Part shown: piece by piece, positions 25,547-35,162 of the stretch
Layout of the letters: every line of letters begins with the position of its first letter
Numbering within the stretch: position 1 is the stretch's first letter
NCBI GenBank assembly: GCA_947498155.1
Contig: CANMJD010000001.1
Coordinates: forward strand, 806,001 to 870,000
Direction: 5' to 3'
Length of the DNA stretch: 64,000 bases
Origin: an uncultured Pseudoruegeria sp.
GTDB taxonomy: Bacteria; Pseudomonadota; Alphaproteobacteria; Rhodobacterales; Rhodobacteraceae
Notes under the pieces: model-generated
Told to the model about the DNA's origin: nothing
The model's database searches: none
Seen by the model: only the letters and a program-made list of their open reading frames with translations
Program-made: the position numbers and the translations under genes

Positions 25547-26421
25547 TGCACAACAGATTGTATGAACGTTTTGATGCACAGCTAAGCCAGCCGCTGCGCC
25601 GCCTTTTACCCACCTGGCTAGCCGAAGGGTTGATCCTGATCGCCAAGCTGTTCTGGGCGATGCTTTTTGGCATTCTGTTTTTGCTTGCGCTCATTGTAAC
25701 CCGTGCGATCTGGCAACCGGATTGGGCGTTGAACCGCTATGACGCACTCTTGATCTATGCCCTGAGCGTGCAGGCGCTGATGCTCTTGAGCGGGGCCGAA
25801 AGCTGGGATGAGGCAAAGGTCATTTTCCTGTTCCATGTGACCGGCACCACGATGGAGATTTTCAAAGTCAACGCCGGCAGTTGGAGCTATCCCCATGATG
25901 CGGTGATGATGGTCAAAGGTGTGCCGTTGTTTACCGGTTTCATGTATGCGTCTGTCGGCTCTACTATTGCGCGGATGATCCATTTATTCCGGATGAAGTT
26001 TGCCCCCTATCCGCCCTATGGGCTTACGCTTTTGCTGGCCGTGGCGATCTATGGCAATTTTTATGCCCATCATTATCTGCCCGATATCCGCAATATCCTG
26101 TTCATTGCAACGCTGGTGCTGTTCTGGCGCACCCGCATGTGGCTGGTGGTTTCGGACAAGCCCTACTGGATTCCCCTGCCTGTGGCGATTTTTCTGGCCA
26201 GTTTTGCCCTTTGGGTGGCGGAAAACGTCGGCACCATGAGCAATACCTGGACCTATGCCGGACAAGAGCCTTGGCAGCTGGTTTCCATGGCGAAAATGGG
26301 CAGCTGGTATCTGTTGCTGTATGTTTCTTTCGTGACCGTAACCTTCGTGTTTCGCGACATGTTGATAAAAACCCCCTTGCAGCGCGATGCAATGACGGGT
26401 TCTTTGGTCGCCAAATCCTAG
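25546..26421 (+). CDS. DUF817 family integral membrane protein
   Basis: 291 residues with seven or eight hydrophobic segments (LILIAKLFWAMLFGILFLLALIVT, ALLIYALSVQALMLLS, and so on). FHVTGTTMEIFKVNAGSWSYP and GVPLFTGFMYASVGSTIAR are family-typical DUF817 stretches. The ATG at 25546 overlaps the stop of the Slam-like gene (TGATG), the second such junction in a row; the TTG at 25543 is ignored. Function is unknown. Its coupling to a surface-lipoprotein pair suggests a linked envelope role, or may only reflect compact operon structure. gloA begins 36 bp downstream. Confidence 0.88.
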   Translation: MHNRLYERFDAQLSQPLRRLLPTWLAEGLILIAKLFWAMLFGILFLLALIVTRAIWQPDWALNRYDALLIYALSVQALMLLSGAESWDEAKVIFLFHVTGTTMEIFKVNAGSWSYPHDAVMMVKGVPLFTGFMYASVGSTIARMIHLFRMKFAPYPPYGLTLLLAVAIYGNFYAHHYLPDIRNILFIATLVLFWRTRMWLVVSDKPYWIPLPVAIFLASFALWVAENVGTMSNTWTYAGQEPWQLVSMAKMGSWYLLLYVSFVTVTFVFRDMLIKTPLQRDAMTGSLVAKS

Positions 26422-26457
26422 GGCAATCCTTGCCCGGTATCCGCAAGGGAGAGGGAA

Positions 26458-26886
26458 ATGGGACTGAAATATCTACATACAATGGTACGGGTCAAAGACC
26501 TTGAGGCCAGCATGGACTTTTACGCATTGCTGGGCCTGAAAGAAACGCGGCGCCACGACAATGACGGGGGCCGCTTTTCGTTGATTTTTATGGCTCCGGA
26601 AGGCCAAGAGGAATGCCCGGTAGAGCTGACCTATAATTGGGACGGAGACGATGGCTTGCCCAGCGACGGTCGCCATTTTGGCCATCTCGCCTATGAGGTC
26701 GATGATATTTACGCCACCTGCCAGCATCTGATGGACAATGGCGTGGTGATCAACCGCCCACCGCGCGATGGGCGGATGGCCTTTGTGCGTTCTCCGGATA
26801 ATATCTCGATCGAACTGCTGCAAAAGGGTGAGTCCAAAGCACCGGCAGAGCCTTGGGCGAGCATGGGAAATACCGGTCATTGGTAA
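26458..26886 (+). CDS. gloA: Lactoylglutathione lyase (glyoxalase I)
   Basis: 142 residues of a VOC-fold metalloenzyme that turns the methylglyoxal-glutathione hemithioacetal into S-lactoylglutathione in the cytosol. Metal-ligand segments are present: LHTMVRVKD (His near 6), VELTYNWD (Glu), HFGHLAYEV (His) and SIELLQKG (Glu near the C-terminus). A strong ribosome site (GGGAGAGGGAA) precedes the ATG at 26458. It lies in line with the lipoprotein/Slam/DUF817 set but has its own spacing, so it could be a separate transcription unit. Confidence 0.95.
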   Translation: MGLKYLHTMVRVKDLEASMDFYALLGLKETRRHDNDGGRFSLIFMAPEGQEECPVELTYNWDGDDGLPSDGRHFGHLAYEVDDIYATCQHLMDNGVVINRPPRDGRMAFVRSPDNISIELLQKGESKAPAEPWASMGNTGHW

Positions 26887-27677
26887 GCCCACTGCTGAAA
26901 ACAATCCTTTTCAGTCTGGTATTGGGCATGGGGGGCGGTACAAGTGCCGCCGCCCAACCCTGCCGACAAGCGTTGGCCCTTGGGCTGGATGTGTCAGGTT
27001 CTGTCGATCAGGCGGAATATCAATTGCAAATGCAAGGTGTGGCAGGGGCGCTGCGGGACCCTTCGGTTCAAGAGGCGCTGCTGCAGACACCAGAAATTCC
27101 GGTTTTTCTGCTGGTCTTTGAATGGAGCGGTGCCAGATATCAGCGTGTTTTAGTCGATTGGCGCGCCCTTTCAGATGCGTCTGCTATTGCTGAAACCTCC
27201 GAAATCCTGATGCAGCAATCCGACCGACCACCCCCCGGCACCACTGGAATTGGCGCAGCCATGGCCGCCGCCGGTGACTACTTTGACCAAGTGCCCAGCT
27301 GTTGGCGCAGGACGCTGGATCTATCCGGCGATGGGCAAAACAACGACTGGCCCCCACCCGAGACCGCCCGTCAATCGGCGGATCTGTCGGATGTAACCAT
27401 TAACGGGCTGGTCATCGGCGACACAGAAACCGGGAGCACCCGCTCCGGCAGTGCCGATTTCGGATCTTTGGTTACGTATTACCAGTCCCAAGTTATCAAA
27501 GGCCCCGATGCTTTTGTCGAAATCGCCTTGGGATTTGAAGATTTCCAAGCCGCGATGACCCGCAAATTGATTCGTGAATTAGAGGTCCTTGTTATCGGTA
27601 GCCTCACCGTTCGCACCCCGAAAAGCAGAACCGGTTTAACTGCCCGCACCACTGCGCGCGATGTGGCGCAGCGCTAA
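26880..27677 (+). CDS. DUF1194 (von Willebrand A-like) exported protein
   Basis: 265 residues if the TTG at 26880 is the start; another TTG at 26853 is possible. This start gives a good signal peptide (VSPLLKTILFSLVLGMGGGTSAAAQ) and overlaps the gloA stop. The mature part has a MIDAS-like LGLDVSGSVDQ, PPPGTTGIGAAMAAAGDYF and TLDLSGDGQNN, the DUF1194 pattern. These proteins are common in alphaproteobacteria and presumably bind ligands through a metal site in the periplasm. Its 3' end overlaps the convergent MarR gene by four bases. Confidence 0.8.
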   Translation: MVSPLLKTILFSLVLGMGGGTSAAAQPCRQALALGLDVSGSVDQAEYQLQMQGVAGALRDPSVQEALLQTPEIPVFLLVFEWSGARYQRVLVDWRALSDASAIAETSEILMQQSDRPPPGTTGIGAAMAAAGDYFDQVPSCWRRTLDLSGDGQNNDWPPPETARQSADLSDVTINGLVIGDTETGSTRSGSADFGSLVTYYQSQVIKGPDAFVEIALGFEDFQAAMTRKLIRELEVLVIGSLTVRTPKSRTGLTARTTARDVAQR

Positions 27678-28171
27678 TAGATGTATCGGATCTGATCGCC
27701 CCAATACCGCTCCACCCGACGCAACGAAATATTGATGCTTTCGATACCATCCGGCCCCAATACCCCTTTTGATTGCAACCCATCGGCATGGCGCGCGAAC
27801 AGGCGCCCCACGATATCGCGGATTTCACGCCCTTTGTCCGTCAGGCGCACCCGCACCGATCGCCGATCTACCTCACAGCGTTGATGGTGCATAAACCCCA
27901 TTTCGACCAGTTTTTTCAGGTTATACGACACATTGGAGCCTTGGTAATAACCCCGGCTTTTCAACTCGCCTGCCGTGACTTCATTTTCACCGATGTTGAA
28001 CAGTAAAAGCGCCTGCACAGCGTTGATCTCAAGGATGCCAACCCGCTCAAACTCATCCTTGATGACATCCAGTAAAAGGCGATGAAGCCTTTCCACCAAG
28101 GCGAGCGCCTCAAGGTAACCTGTTATAAATCCCTGTGATCCGGGTACATCCACACTGTTGTGCATCGTCAT
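27674..28171 (-). CDS. ldtR: MarR-family transcriptional regulator, LdtR-like
   Basis: 165 residues. The central winged-HTH has INAVQALLLFNIGENEVTAG, SRGYYQGSNVSYNLKKLVEM and HQRCEVDRRSVRVRLTDKG, near-identical in style to LdtR of Liberibacter and rhizobia, where it controls L,D-transpeptidases and stress tolerance in the envelope. The ATG has GAGAG upstream. Two TGCGTTA boxes lie 20-63 bp before the start, consistent with autoregulation. Transpeptidase genes are not in the window, so the target set is inferred. Confidence 0.82.
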   Translation of the reverse strand: MTMHNSVDVPGSQGFITGYLEALALVERLHRLLLDVIKDEFERVGILEINAVQALLLFNIGENEVTAGELKSRGYYQGSNVSYNLKKLVEMGFMHHQRCEVDRRSVRVRLTDKGREIRDIVGRLFARHADGLQSKGVLGPDGIESINISLRRVERYWGDQIRYIY

Positions 28172-28190
28172 AATTCTCTCCGCCGCTTGC

Positions 28191-28234
28191 TGCGTTAGCG
28201 AAGAGAATCACCGCAAAAAACCAACATTGCGTTA
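28191..28234. promoter_or_regulatory. Two TGCGTTA boxes upstream of the LdtR-like gene
   Basis: TGCGTTA at 28191-28197 (within TTGCTGCGTTAGCGAA, near-palindromic) and at 28228-28234 (within ATTGCGTTAATCGC) lie 20 and 57 bp upstream of the regulator start, on the same strand and 37 bp apart. They may be self-binding sites; the consensus of this regulator group is not something I can verify here. Confidence 0.35.
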
Positions 28235-28260
28235 ATCGCGGAAAAATCTGTTCAAAACCT

Positions 28261-28533
28261 TTAAAAACTTGCTGTTTCACCGCGCGCGTGGCGTGAAATA
28301 ATCGTCATCAGGTCCAGATATTCGATCGGAGTCGGGGTCTGGCCAACCAACCAGCTGAGCAAATCCTGGTCGTTTTCCGACAACAGCCGATCATAAAGCA
28401 GCAGATCATCCTCTTGCAGATGAACGAGTTCCGTATCCGAAAACGGCCCCAGAACGATGTCCATTTCCTTCATGCCGCGTCGCCACGACCGCATTTGCAT
28501 TCGCTTGATGCGGGCTTCCTGTGTTTCCACCAT
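28261..28533 (-). CDS. sdhE: Succinate dehydrogenase assembly factor SdhE (DUF339)
   Basis: 90 residues with the defining SWRRGMKEMDIVLGPF motif (RGxxE region that guides FAD attachment to SdhA) and the C-terminal DLLSWLVGQTPTPIEY. It assists covalent flavinylation of succinate dehydrogenase in the cytosol. Its ATG overlaps the stop of the upstream XRE regulator gene (TGATG), so the two are coupled. No sdh genes are adjacent. Confidence 0.93.
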   Translation of the reverse strand: MVETQEARIKRMQMRSWRRGMKEMDIVLGPFSDTELVHLQEDDLLLYDRLLSENDQDLLSWLVGQTPTPIEYLDLMTIISRHARGETASF

Positions 28534-28937
28534 CAGACGTCATCCTTCAGCGTGGCCCGCAGCCGTTTTTCCATTTGCCCCAATCGGTCCGCGGTCTGGC
28601 TCATACTGACTTTGATCTTACGGATTTCCGACAGCAAATCTGCCACATCAGCCGGTAGTTCAGCCTGATCCGCCGGTCCGTTCAGCCCGTCGCCTTCGCC
28701 GGTCAACAACCACGACATGGAGACATTCAACATGCCCGCCAGCAATTGCAGCTTGTTGGCGCGCGGCTCTTCCAGATCATCCTCCCAGACACGGATGGTC
28801 TTCAGCTTGACCCCAAGGCGTTTAGAAAGATCGGCCTGACTCATGCCCATCGCTTCGCGCGCACCAGCGACACGATCTCCGAAGGTTGCACTTTCGGCAC
28901 CGAACCAACTGTCTTCTGCTTGCGACAGGTCTGTCAT
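28533..28937 (-). CDS. XRE-family helix-turn-helix protein
   Basis: 134 residues from the ATG at 28937 (GAGAGA upstream). The HTH_3 domain is at about 20-75: FGDRVAGAREAMGMSQADLS and LGVKLKTIRVWEDDLEEPRA, followed by NKLQLLAGMLNVSMSWLLTG, the usual end of such domains. The C-terminal 45 residues (LPADVADLLSEIRKIKVSMS and on) look like a coiled-coil dimer helix. It may regulate the coupled sdhE gene or itself. The aspartate-type aminotransferase gene is divergent, 86 bp away. Confidence 0.82.
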   Translation of the reverse strand: MTDLSQAEDSWFGAESATFGDRVAGAREAMGMSQADLSKRLGVKLKTIRVWEDDLEEPRANKLQLLAGMLNVSMSWLLTGEGDGLNGPADQAELPADVADLLSEIRKIKVSMSQTADRLGQMEKRLRATLKDDV

Positions 28938-28996
28938 TGATCTCTCCATTGCTCAAAGGCCGCTTGATTGGCCGTTAGGCGCACCCTAAGACATGA

Positions 28997-30226
<1,230 letters not shown>

Positions 30227-30235
30227 GAGGTATAT

Positions 30236-30643
30236 ATGTCGGCAGAGTTACCCGAATACTACTTTCGCATTCGCGAAAACGGCGCAACGGTTTTTAAAGT
30301 AGATACTGAAAACCGCCAGCGCCGGATCGAGATGAACCAGATCGCCATGGCGCATGTGAAAAACGGGCAAATCAAGCCGCAGGGCAGCTATCAGCTGACC
30401 GACAAAGACACCGAGGTCATCACCGACTGGATCATTGAGCGGCGTAAACTGCTGGCCAAGCGCGATATCGACGATATCCTGCGGGCGGTGGACTATCTGA
30501 ACACCACAACCCATTGGGTGCAATCCAAAGCCGAGGACGATGACCTCGAAGCGGTCACAGACCCGCTCCTGCTGGCCATGCACGATCTGCGCTCGGTGCT
30601 GGTCCAGAAAAAAGCCGATCGGCTGATGAAGCGCAATTCCTAG
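30236..30643 (+). CDS. Conserved hypothetical protein linked to the aminotransferase gene
   Basis: 135 residues, soluble and charged, without a signal peptide. It begins SAELPEYYFRIRENGATVFKVD and has a central helical part (KDTEVITDWIIERRKLLAKR, DIDDILRAVDYLNTTTHWVQ) that looks all-alpha. Its start is 9 bp after the aspC stop, so it is likely in the same transcript. I recognise no domain; I would expect relatives mainly among Rhodobacterales. Confidence 0.7.
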   Translation: MSAELPEYYFRIRENGATVFKVDTENRQRRIEMNQIAMAHVKNGQIKPQGSYQLTDKDTEVITDWIIERRKLLAKRDIDDILRAVDYLNTTTHWVQSKAEDDDLEAVTDPLLLAMHDLRSVLVQKKADRLMKRNS

Positions 30644-30690
30644 ACCATTCACCCCGCGTAGCCTTGTGTTGATCCGGTTTTGACATCAGG

Positions 30691-32085
30691 TCAGATATGC
30701 GGGGCTTTAGCTGCTCCCGGCGGGGTTGTGCGCAGATCCGGCAAGGTCTTTTTCCAGAACCGCAGATGCAGCAAGACCGCCGCAATCGCCAACCCGATCA
30801 CCAGCCCGAACCAGATGCCCTCTGTGCCATAGCCCAGCGGGAAGCCCAGGATATAGCTGGCCGACATGCCCACACCCCAATAGCTAAAGGCGGCGATGAT
30901 CATCGGGGATCTGGTATCTTGAACCCCGCGCAGCAGGCCAAGCCCGATCACCTGAGCGCCATCCACCAGCTGGAACAGCCCCGAAATCAGCAGCAAGGTT
31001 GAGGCCATCGGAATAATCAAACTGCGGTCCGGATTATCCGGCGACAGGAACAGACCGGTGATTTCTTCGGGAAAGGTGAAAAACACCACGACAGTGATCA
31101 GCGAAAAGATCAGCGACAGGACAAAAACCGTCATCCCGCCCCGCGCCAGATCGTCAATTTCCTTGCGCCCGAGGGCACGGCCTGCGCGGATGGTGGCGGC
31201 ATTGGACAGGCCCAGATGCACCAGAAAGGTTGCCGAGGAAACCTGCAAGGCGATCCCGTGGGCGGCCACTTCTTTGGTCCCGATCCAGCCCACCATTACC
31301 GCCGCTGCCGAAAACAGACCGACCTCGGCCAGCAATGTCACCGATATCGGCCAGCCCAGCTTGAACACCCGCTGCAAGGCCTCTGAGTCGCGCCGCCAGA
31401 TGCGTTGAAACAGGGAAAACCGGCGAAAACTCGGGGCCAGCCAGACATAGGTCCCAAAGGCGACAAAGGCCGTTATTTGCGAGATCAACGACGCTAGTGC
31501 GGCGCCGTTGACGCCCATTTCGGGCGCGCCGAGATTGCCAAAGATCAGCACCCAGTTGAGAAACCCGTTAAGCACCGCCGTACAGACCGACGCCCAAAGG
31601 ATAAACTGCGTGCGCTCAAGCCCCGATAGAAAGCTCTTGAAAACCATGGTCAAAAGGGCGGGGAAAATCGCGAATCCGACAAGCCGCAGATAGCCTTTGC
31701 CATATTCCGAAAGCGTTTCGCCTTGCCCCAAAGCCAGCAGAAGCTGACCGGAATACCAGAACAGCGGCAAAACCAGAAAGCCGTAAAACACCGAAAGCCA
31801 CATGCCCATGCGTGAAGCGCGGCGCACCTCTTGGTCGTCATCATTTTCAGACGCTTCCGCCACCATCGGCATGACGGCCATGGCAAAACCACTGCCAAAA
31901 ATGAAGATGACAAAATACAATGTCGAGGCCAGAACAACCGCCGCCAGTTCCTCGATTCCGTACCAGCCCATCATGATGGTATCCGTCACCCCGATCGCAA
32001 GATTGGCGAGGTGAGAGCCGATCAAGGGCATACCAAGGACAAGGATTGCACGCAGGTGCTCTGGGATGGGGCGTATATTGCTCAT
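30691..32085 (-). CDS. MATE-family multidrug and toxin efflux transporter
   Basis: 464 residues, about 12 membrane helices in two similar halves. The N-terminal half begins LRAILVLGMPLIGSHLANLAIGVTDTIMMGW, and the second half holds KLGWPISVTLLAEVGLFSAAAVMVGWIG, the repeat of the same pattern, as usual in NorM-type transporters. It would export cationic drugs or metabolites using a Na+ or H+ gradient. ATG 32085 chosen; a TTG lies one codon before it. Neighbours give no clue to substrate. Confidence 0.9.
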   Translation of the reverse strand: MSNIRPIPEHLRAILVLGMPLIGSHLANLAIGVTDTIMMGWYGIEELAAVVLASTLYFVIFIFGSGFAMAVMPMVAEASENDDDQEVRRASRMGMWLSVFYGFLVLPLFWYSGQLLLALGQGETLSEYGKGYLRLVGFAIFPALLTMVFKSFLSGLERTQFILWASVCTAVLNGFLNWVLIFGNLGAPEMGVNGAALASLISQITAFVAFGTYVWLAPSFRRFSLFQRIWRRDSEALQRVFKLGWPISVTLLAEVGLFSAAAVMVGWIGTKEVAAHGIALQVSSATFLVHLGLSNAATIRAGRALGRKEIDDLARGGMTVFVLSLIFSLITVVVFFTFPEEITGLFLSPDNPDRSLIIPMASTLLLISGLFQLVDGAQVIGLGLLRGVQDTRSPMIIAAFSYWGVGMSASYILGFPLGYGTEGIWFGLVIGLAIAAVLLHLRFWKKTLPDLRTTPPGAAKAPHI

Positions 32086-32176
32086 CAATCCCCATTAGGC
32101 GAGTTGATGAAACACGGCAAGGATCATCTTGCCGTGCACCGGTAACCTTGCAAGAAGGCCTGTTGCTTATAAAAGA

Positions 32177-33085
32177 CTATTCGCTTTTGCTGCGGCTGTC
32201 GGGATGCAGGGCGCGGCCAAGGATATGTTCGTTTTTATGCACCACATGACCTGCGGCCCCGACAATAAGCGGATCAGGATGACCAACGATTTCATCATCG
32301 CGGTCCGGATAGTCCAGGGTCGACAGGAAATGCCGCATACAATTGATCCGCGCCCGTTTCTTGTCGTTGGACTTGATAATCGTCCACGGCGCATCCGCGG
32401 TATCAGAGTAAAAGAACATCGCCTCTTTGGCCTCTGTGTAATCATCCCATTTATCCAGAGAGGCCAAATCAACCGGCGACAGCTTCCAGCGCTTTAGCGG
32501 ATCGTCGCGACGGGATTCAAACCGGCGGAGCTGTTCATCACGAGTGACCGAGAACCAGTATTTATACAGCCGGATTCCCGAGCGCACCAACATACGCTCA
32601 AATTCCGGCGTCTGGCGCATGAACTCCAGATATTCTGTCGGATCACAGAAATTCATCACCCGTTCCACACCGGCCCGATTATACCAGCTGCGGTCATAAA
32701 AAACCATTTCGCCCTTGGTCGGCAGCTCTTGGATATAACGCTGGAAAAACCACTGACCACGTTCCTGATCCGAAGGTTTATTCAACGCCACCACACGGGC
32801 CTCTCGCGGGTTCAAATGCTCCATAAAGCGTTTGATGGTGCCGCCCTTGCCCGCCGCATCCCGACCTTCGAACAACAGCACAAATTTCTGGCCGGTTTCA
32901 GTAGCCCAATGCTGCACCTTTAGCAATTCCGCCTGCAACTGGGCTTTTTGCGCCTCGTAATCGCTCCGCGACATTTTGAGTTCATAGGGGTATTCACCGG
33001 TTTCAAACACGTTCTGGCGCTGGCCTTCCGGTTTCTGAACGGCTTCGGTTTTCACCTCGGTTAGTTTTGCGGTCGTCCCTTGCAT
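32177..33085 (-). CDS. ppk2: Polyphosphate kinase 2 (PPK2)
   Basis: 302 residues from ATG 33085; an in-frame extension to 33175 lacks support. P-loop-like LLFEGRDAAGKGGTIKRFME (Walker A), ALNKPSDQERGQWFFQRYI (lid) and MVFYDRSWYNRAGVERVMNF (Walker B) are the PPK2 hallmarks, and the length fits a one-domain enzyme. It uses polyphosphate to phosphorylate nucleoside diphosphates or monophosphates, mainly in energy and stress metabolism. The substrate class (GDP/ADP or AMP) is not decided by motif alone. Confidence 0.95.
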   Translation of the reverse strand: MQGTTAKLTEVKTEAVQKPEGQRQNVFETGEYPYELKMSRSDYEAQKAQLQAELLKVQHWATETGQKFVLLFEGRDAAGKGGTIKRFMEHLNPREARVVALNKPSDQERGQWFFQRYIQELPTKGEMVFYDRSWYNRAGVERVMNFCDPTEYLEFMRQTPEFERMLVRSGIRLYKYWFSVTRDEQLRRFESRRDDPLKRWKLSPVDLASLDKWDDYTEAKEAMFFYSDTADAPWTIIKSNDKKRARINCMRHFLSTLDYPDRDDEIVGHPDPLIVGAAGHVVHKNEHILGRALHPDSRSKSE

Positions 33086-33582
33086 AAAGCGCTGTCCTCT
33101 TTGTTGCGAATTCAGCTTGAAACTTACAACCATCTGTCGGCTACCGCTTTGACGCATATCAAGGGTCTGAAACATCGCTTCAGGCCTCTAAATCGGCGTT
33201 TCCAAAGAAGTCTTGCCCGTGGACGGCTGAACAGATAGGGTGGATTCGGTGGCAATTCGGGAATGGAGTGAGTGCCAAACCCACCTGATGTTGGGCCTTT
33301 TTATTATCCCCAAGCGGTTCTGCATCGGGCGTTGTCCACCGGTTTTTTCGATACGTATTGATCCCCAACGTGGAAAAACCTCTTCTATTACCCAGACGGG
33401 AGCTGTCGAAAGCCGGTTCCCGTCTATTTCGGGAATAGCCCCCCTTACCAATCCAAGCAGCCCTCTTTACGCCGTCCGCGCATCCAACATCGCCTGCCCT
33501 TCGGAATACAGCCGGTGAAATTGCTGCATTGCATTTGGCCAACAGCACGATAAATTTCAGACAAAACTCCTCAGAGGATCCG
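33086..33582. other. 497-bp intergenic region between ppk2 and the TfoX-like gene
   Basis: Divergent promoter region. I see no protein-like frame. A small inverted repeat TTCCCG-N7-CGGGAA lies at 33417-33435. A ribosome site (GAGGATCC) precedes the TfoX-like ATG. Confidence 0.5.
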
Positions 33583-33912
33583 ATGTCCAAACCCGTTTCC
33601 AGCATTAGAAATCTTGGCCCGGCTTCGGATGCCTCTTTTGCACGCGCAGGGATTACCTCAGCGGAGGCGCTGATCGACATGGGCCCTGATGAAGCTTACC
33701 GCCGGTTATTAATCGCAGGCTCGCGGCCGCATTTCATCGGATACTATGCGATGGTCATGGGGCTGCAGGGTCGCCCATGGAATGATTGTAAGGGAAAGGA
33801 AAAAGAGGCGCTGCGTCTGCGCTTTGATGCCATCAAAGCCAAAGCTGGCCCAAATCCGCTGGCCGGGATCGAAAAAATCCTCGATGAAATCGGCGTCATC
33901 GAACGCCCCTGA
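33583..33912 (+). CDS. TfoX C-terminal-domain-like protein
   Basis: 109 residues from ATG 33583. The sequence SIRNLGPASDASFARAGITSAEALIDMGPDEAYRRLLIAG and HFIGYYAMVMGLQGRPWND is typical of the TfoX_C domain, without the N-terminal TfoX domain of the competence regulator. Stand-alone TfoX_C proteins are common in alphaproteobacteria and their role is unclear. No competence genes are near. The AlkC-like gene follows 89 bp downstream. Confidence 0.8.
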   Translation: MSKPVSSIRNLGPASDASFARAGITSAEALIDMGPDEAYRRLLIAGSRPHFIGYYAMVMGLQGRPWNDCKGKEKEALRLRFDAIKAKAGPNPLAGIEKILDEIGVIERP

Positions 33913-34001
33913 CACAGGGTGTCAGCAGAGGTCTGCTTACCGCCTTGAACAGGCGCAGAAATTGCGCTCAATATGCCAAAATCTAAAGGCACGGAGCCAC
34001 A

Positions 34002-35126
34002 ATGGAACCCTTCAAGAACCTGATGTCACCAGAATTGGTGGGGCATATCGGCTATCATTTGAACCGCCATATGGACGGCTTTGATGCCCAGCGTTTTGCC
34101 AGCCCGATTGTGGCGCAACTACCTGACCTTGAATTGAAACAACGGGCCGCGTTGATCGCGGACCATGTTCACGCCGCCCTGCCCGCCTCTTTCCCGGAGC
34201 GACGCCGCATCCTGACCGCCTGCCTGCACCCCAATGACCATGACAGTGCCATGCGCGACAGCGGGCCCGAGGGGCTGTGCGGCTGGGGGATATATCCGCT
34301 GACCATGGTGGTGGGGCAGCATGATCTGGCGCATTTTGACGAAGCACTTGCCTTGTTGCGCGAAATGACCAAACGCGGCACGGCAGAATTTGATGTGCGC
34401 CCCTTTATTGCCGCTGACCCCGACCGCGCGCTGCGGACCATCGCAAGCTGGGCTCGTGACCCGAATATGCATGTGCGCAGACTGGTCTCTGAAGGTACGC
34501 GCCCACGCCTGCCTTGGGGGATGCGCCTGCAGGCCTTGGTCGCCAACCCGACGCCGCTGCTGCCGATCCTAATGGCTTTGCGCGATGATCCAGAGGAATA
34601 CGTGCGCCGCTCTGTGGCCAATAACCTGAATGATATTGCCAAGGACCACCCCGATACGATCGCCACGCTTGCCCAAGATTGGATGCAGGGGGCAGACCAT
34701 AACCGCGAAAGGCTGCTGCGCCACGCCTGCCGCACCTTGATCAAACAGGGCCACGCCGAAGCGCTGGCGGCGTTTGGGGTCAAGCCCCCTCAAATCGAAG
34801 TCTCTGCCAATATCATCAATACACCGCAGGTGCAGTTCGGCAGCGATCTGGTTTTTGAAAGCCGCATTATTTCTACCGCTGAGAGCGATCAAAAACTCAT
34901 CATCGATTACGTCGTCCAGTTTCGCAAAGCCAATGGCAGCCTTGCCCCGAAAGTGTTCAAGCTAAAGCAGGTCACACTGGCGGCAGGCCAGAGCCTGCAT
35001 ATCGAACGCCGACACGCCATCCGCCCGATCACAACCCGCGTCTATCATGCGGGCCAGCAAACCGTTGCGCTTCGGATCAACGGCCAAGACTATCCTGCTG
35101 CCGCCTTTGATCTGGTGATGGACTAA
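34002..35126 (+). CDS. AlkC-like DNA alkylation repair glycosylase (HEAT-like repeats plus C-terminal domain)
   Basis: 374 residues. The helical N-terminal 260 residues show HEAT-type repeats: FDVRPFIAADPDRALRTIAS, RDPNMHVRRLVSEGTRPRLP and RDDPEEYVRRSVANNLNDIA, the last two typical of AlkC/AlkD enzymes that excise alkylated bases such as 3-methyladenine. A C-terminal beta-rich part (about 265-374: VSANIINTPQVQFGSDLVFE, IDYVVQFRKANGSLAPKVFK) resembles the Ig-like domain of AlkC and is absent from AlkD. Start at the ATG preceded by GGAG. Base specificity is inferred from family. Confidence 0.85.
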   Translation: MEPFKNLMSPELVGHIGYHLNRHMDGFDAQRFASPIVAQLPDLELKQRAALIADHVHAALPASFPERRRILTACLHPNDHDSAMRDSGPEGLCGWGIYPLTMVVGQHDLAHFDEALALLREMTKRGTAEFDVRPFIAADPDRALRTIASWARDPNMHVRRLVSEGTRPRLPWGMRLQALVANPTPLLPILMALRDDPEEYVRRSVANNLNDIAKDHPDTIATLAQDWMQGADHNRERLLRHACRTLIKQGHAEALAAFGVKPPQIEVSANIINTPQVQFGSDLVFESRIISTAESDQKLIIDYVVQFRKANGSLAPKVFKLKQVTLAAGQSLHIERRHAIRPITTRVYHAGQQTVALRINGQDYPAAAFDLVMD

Positions 35127-35162
35127 AAGCGCCACCGCATCACTTTGGACGCTGTTGGCGCG

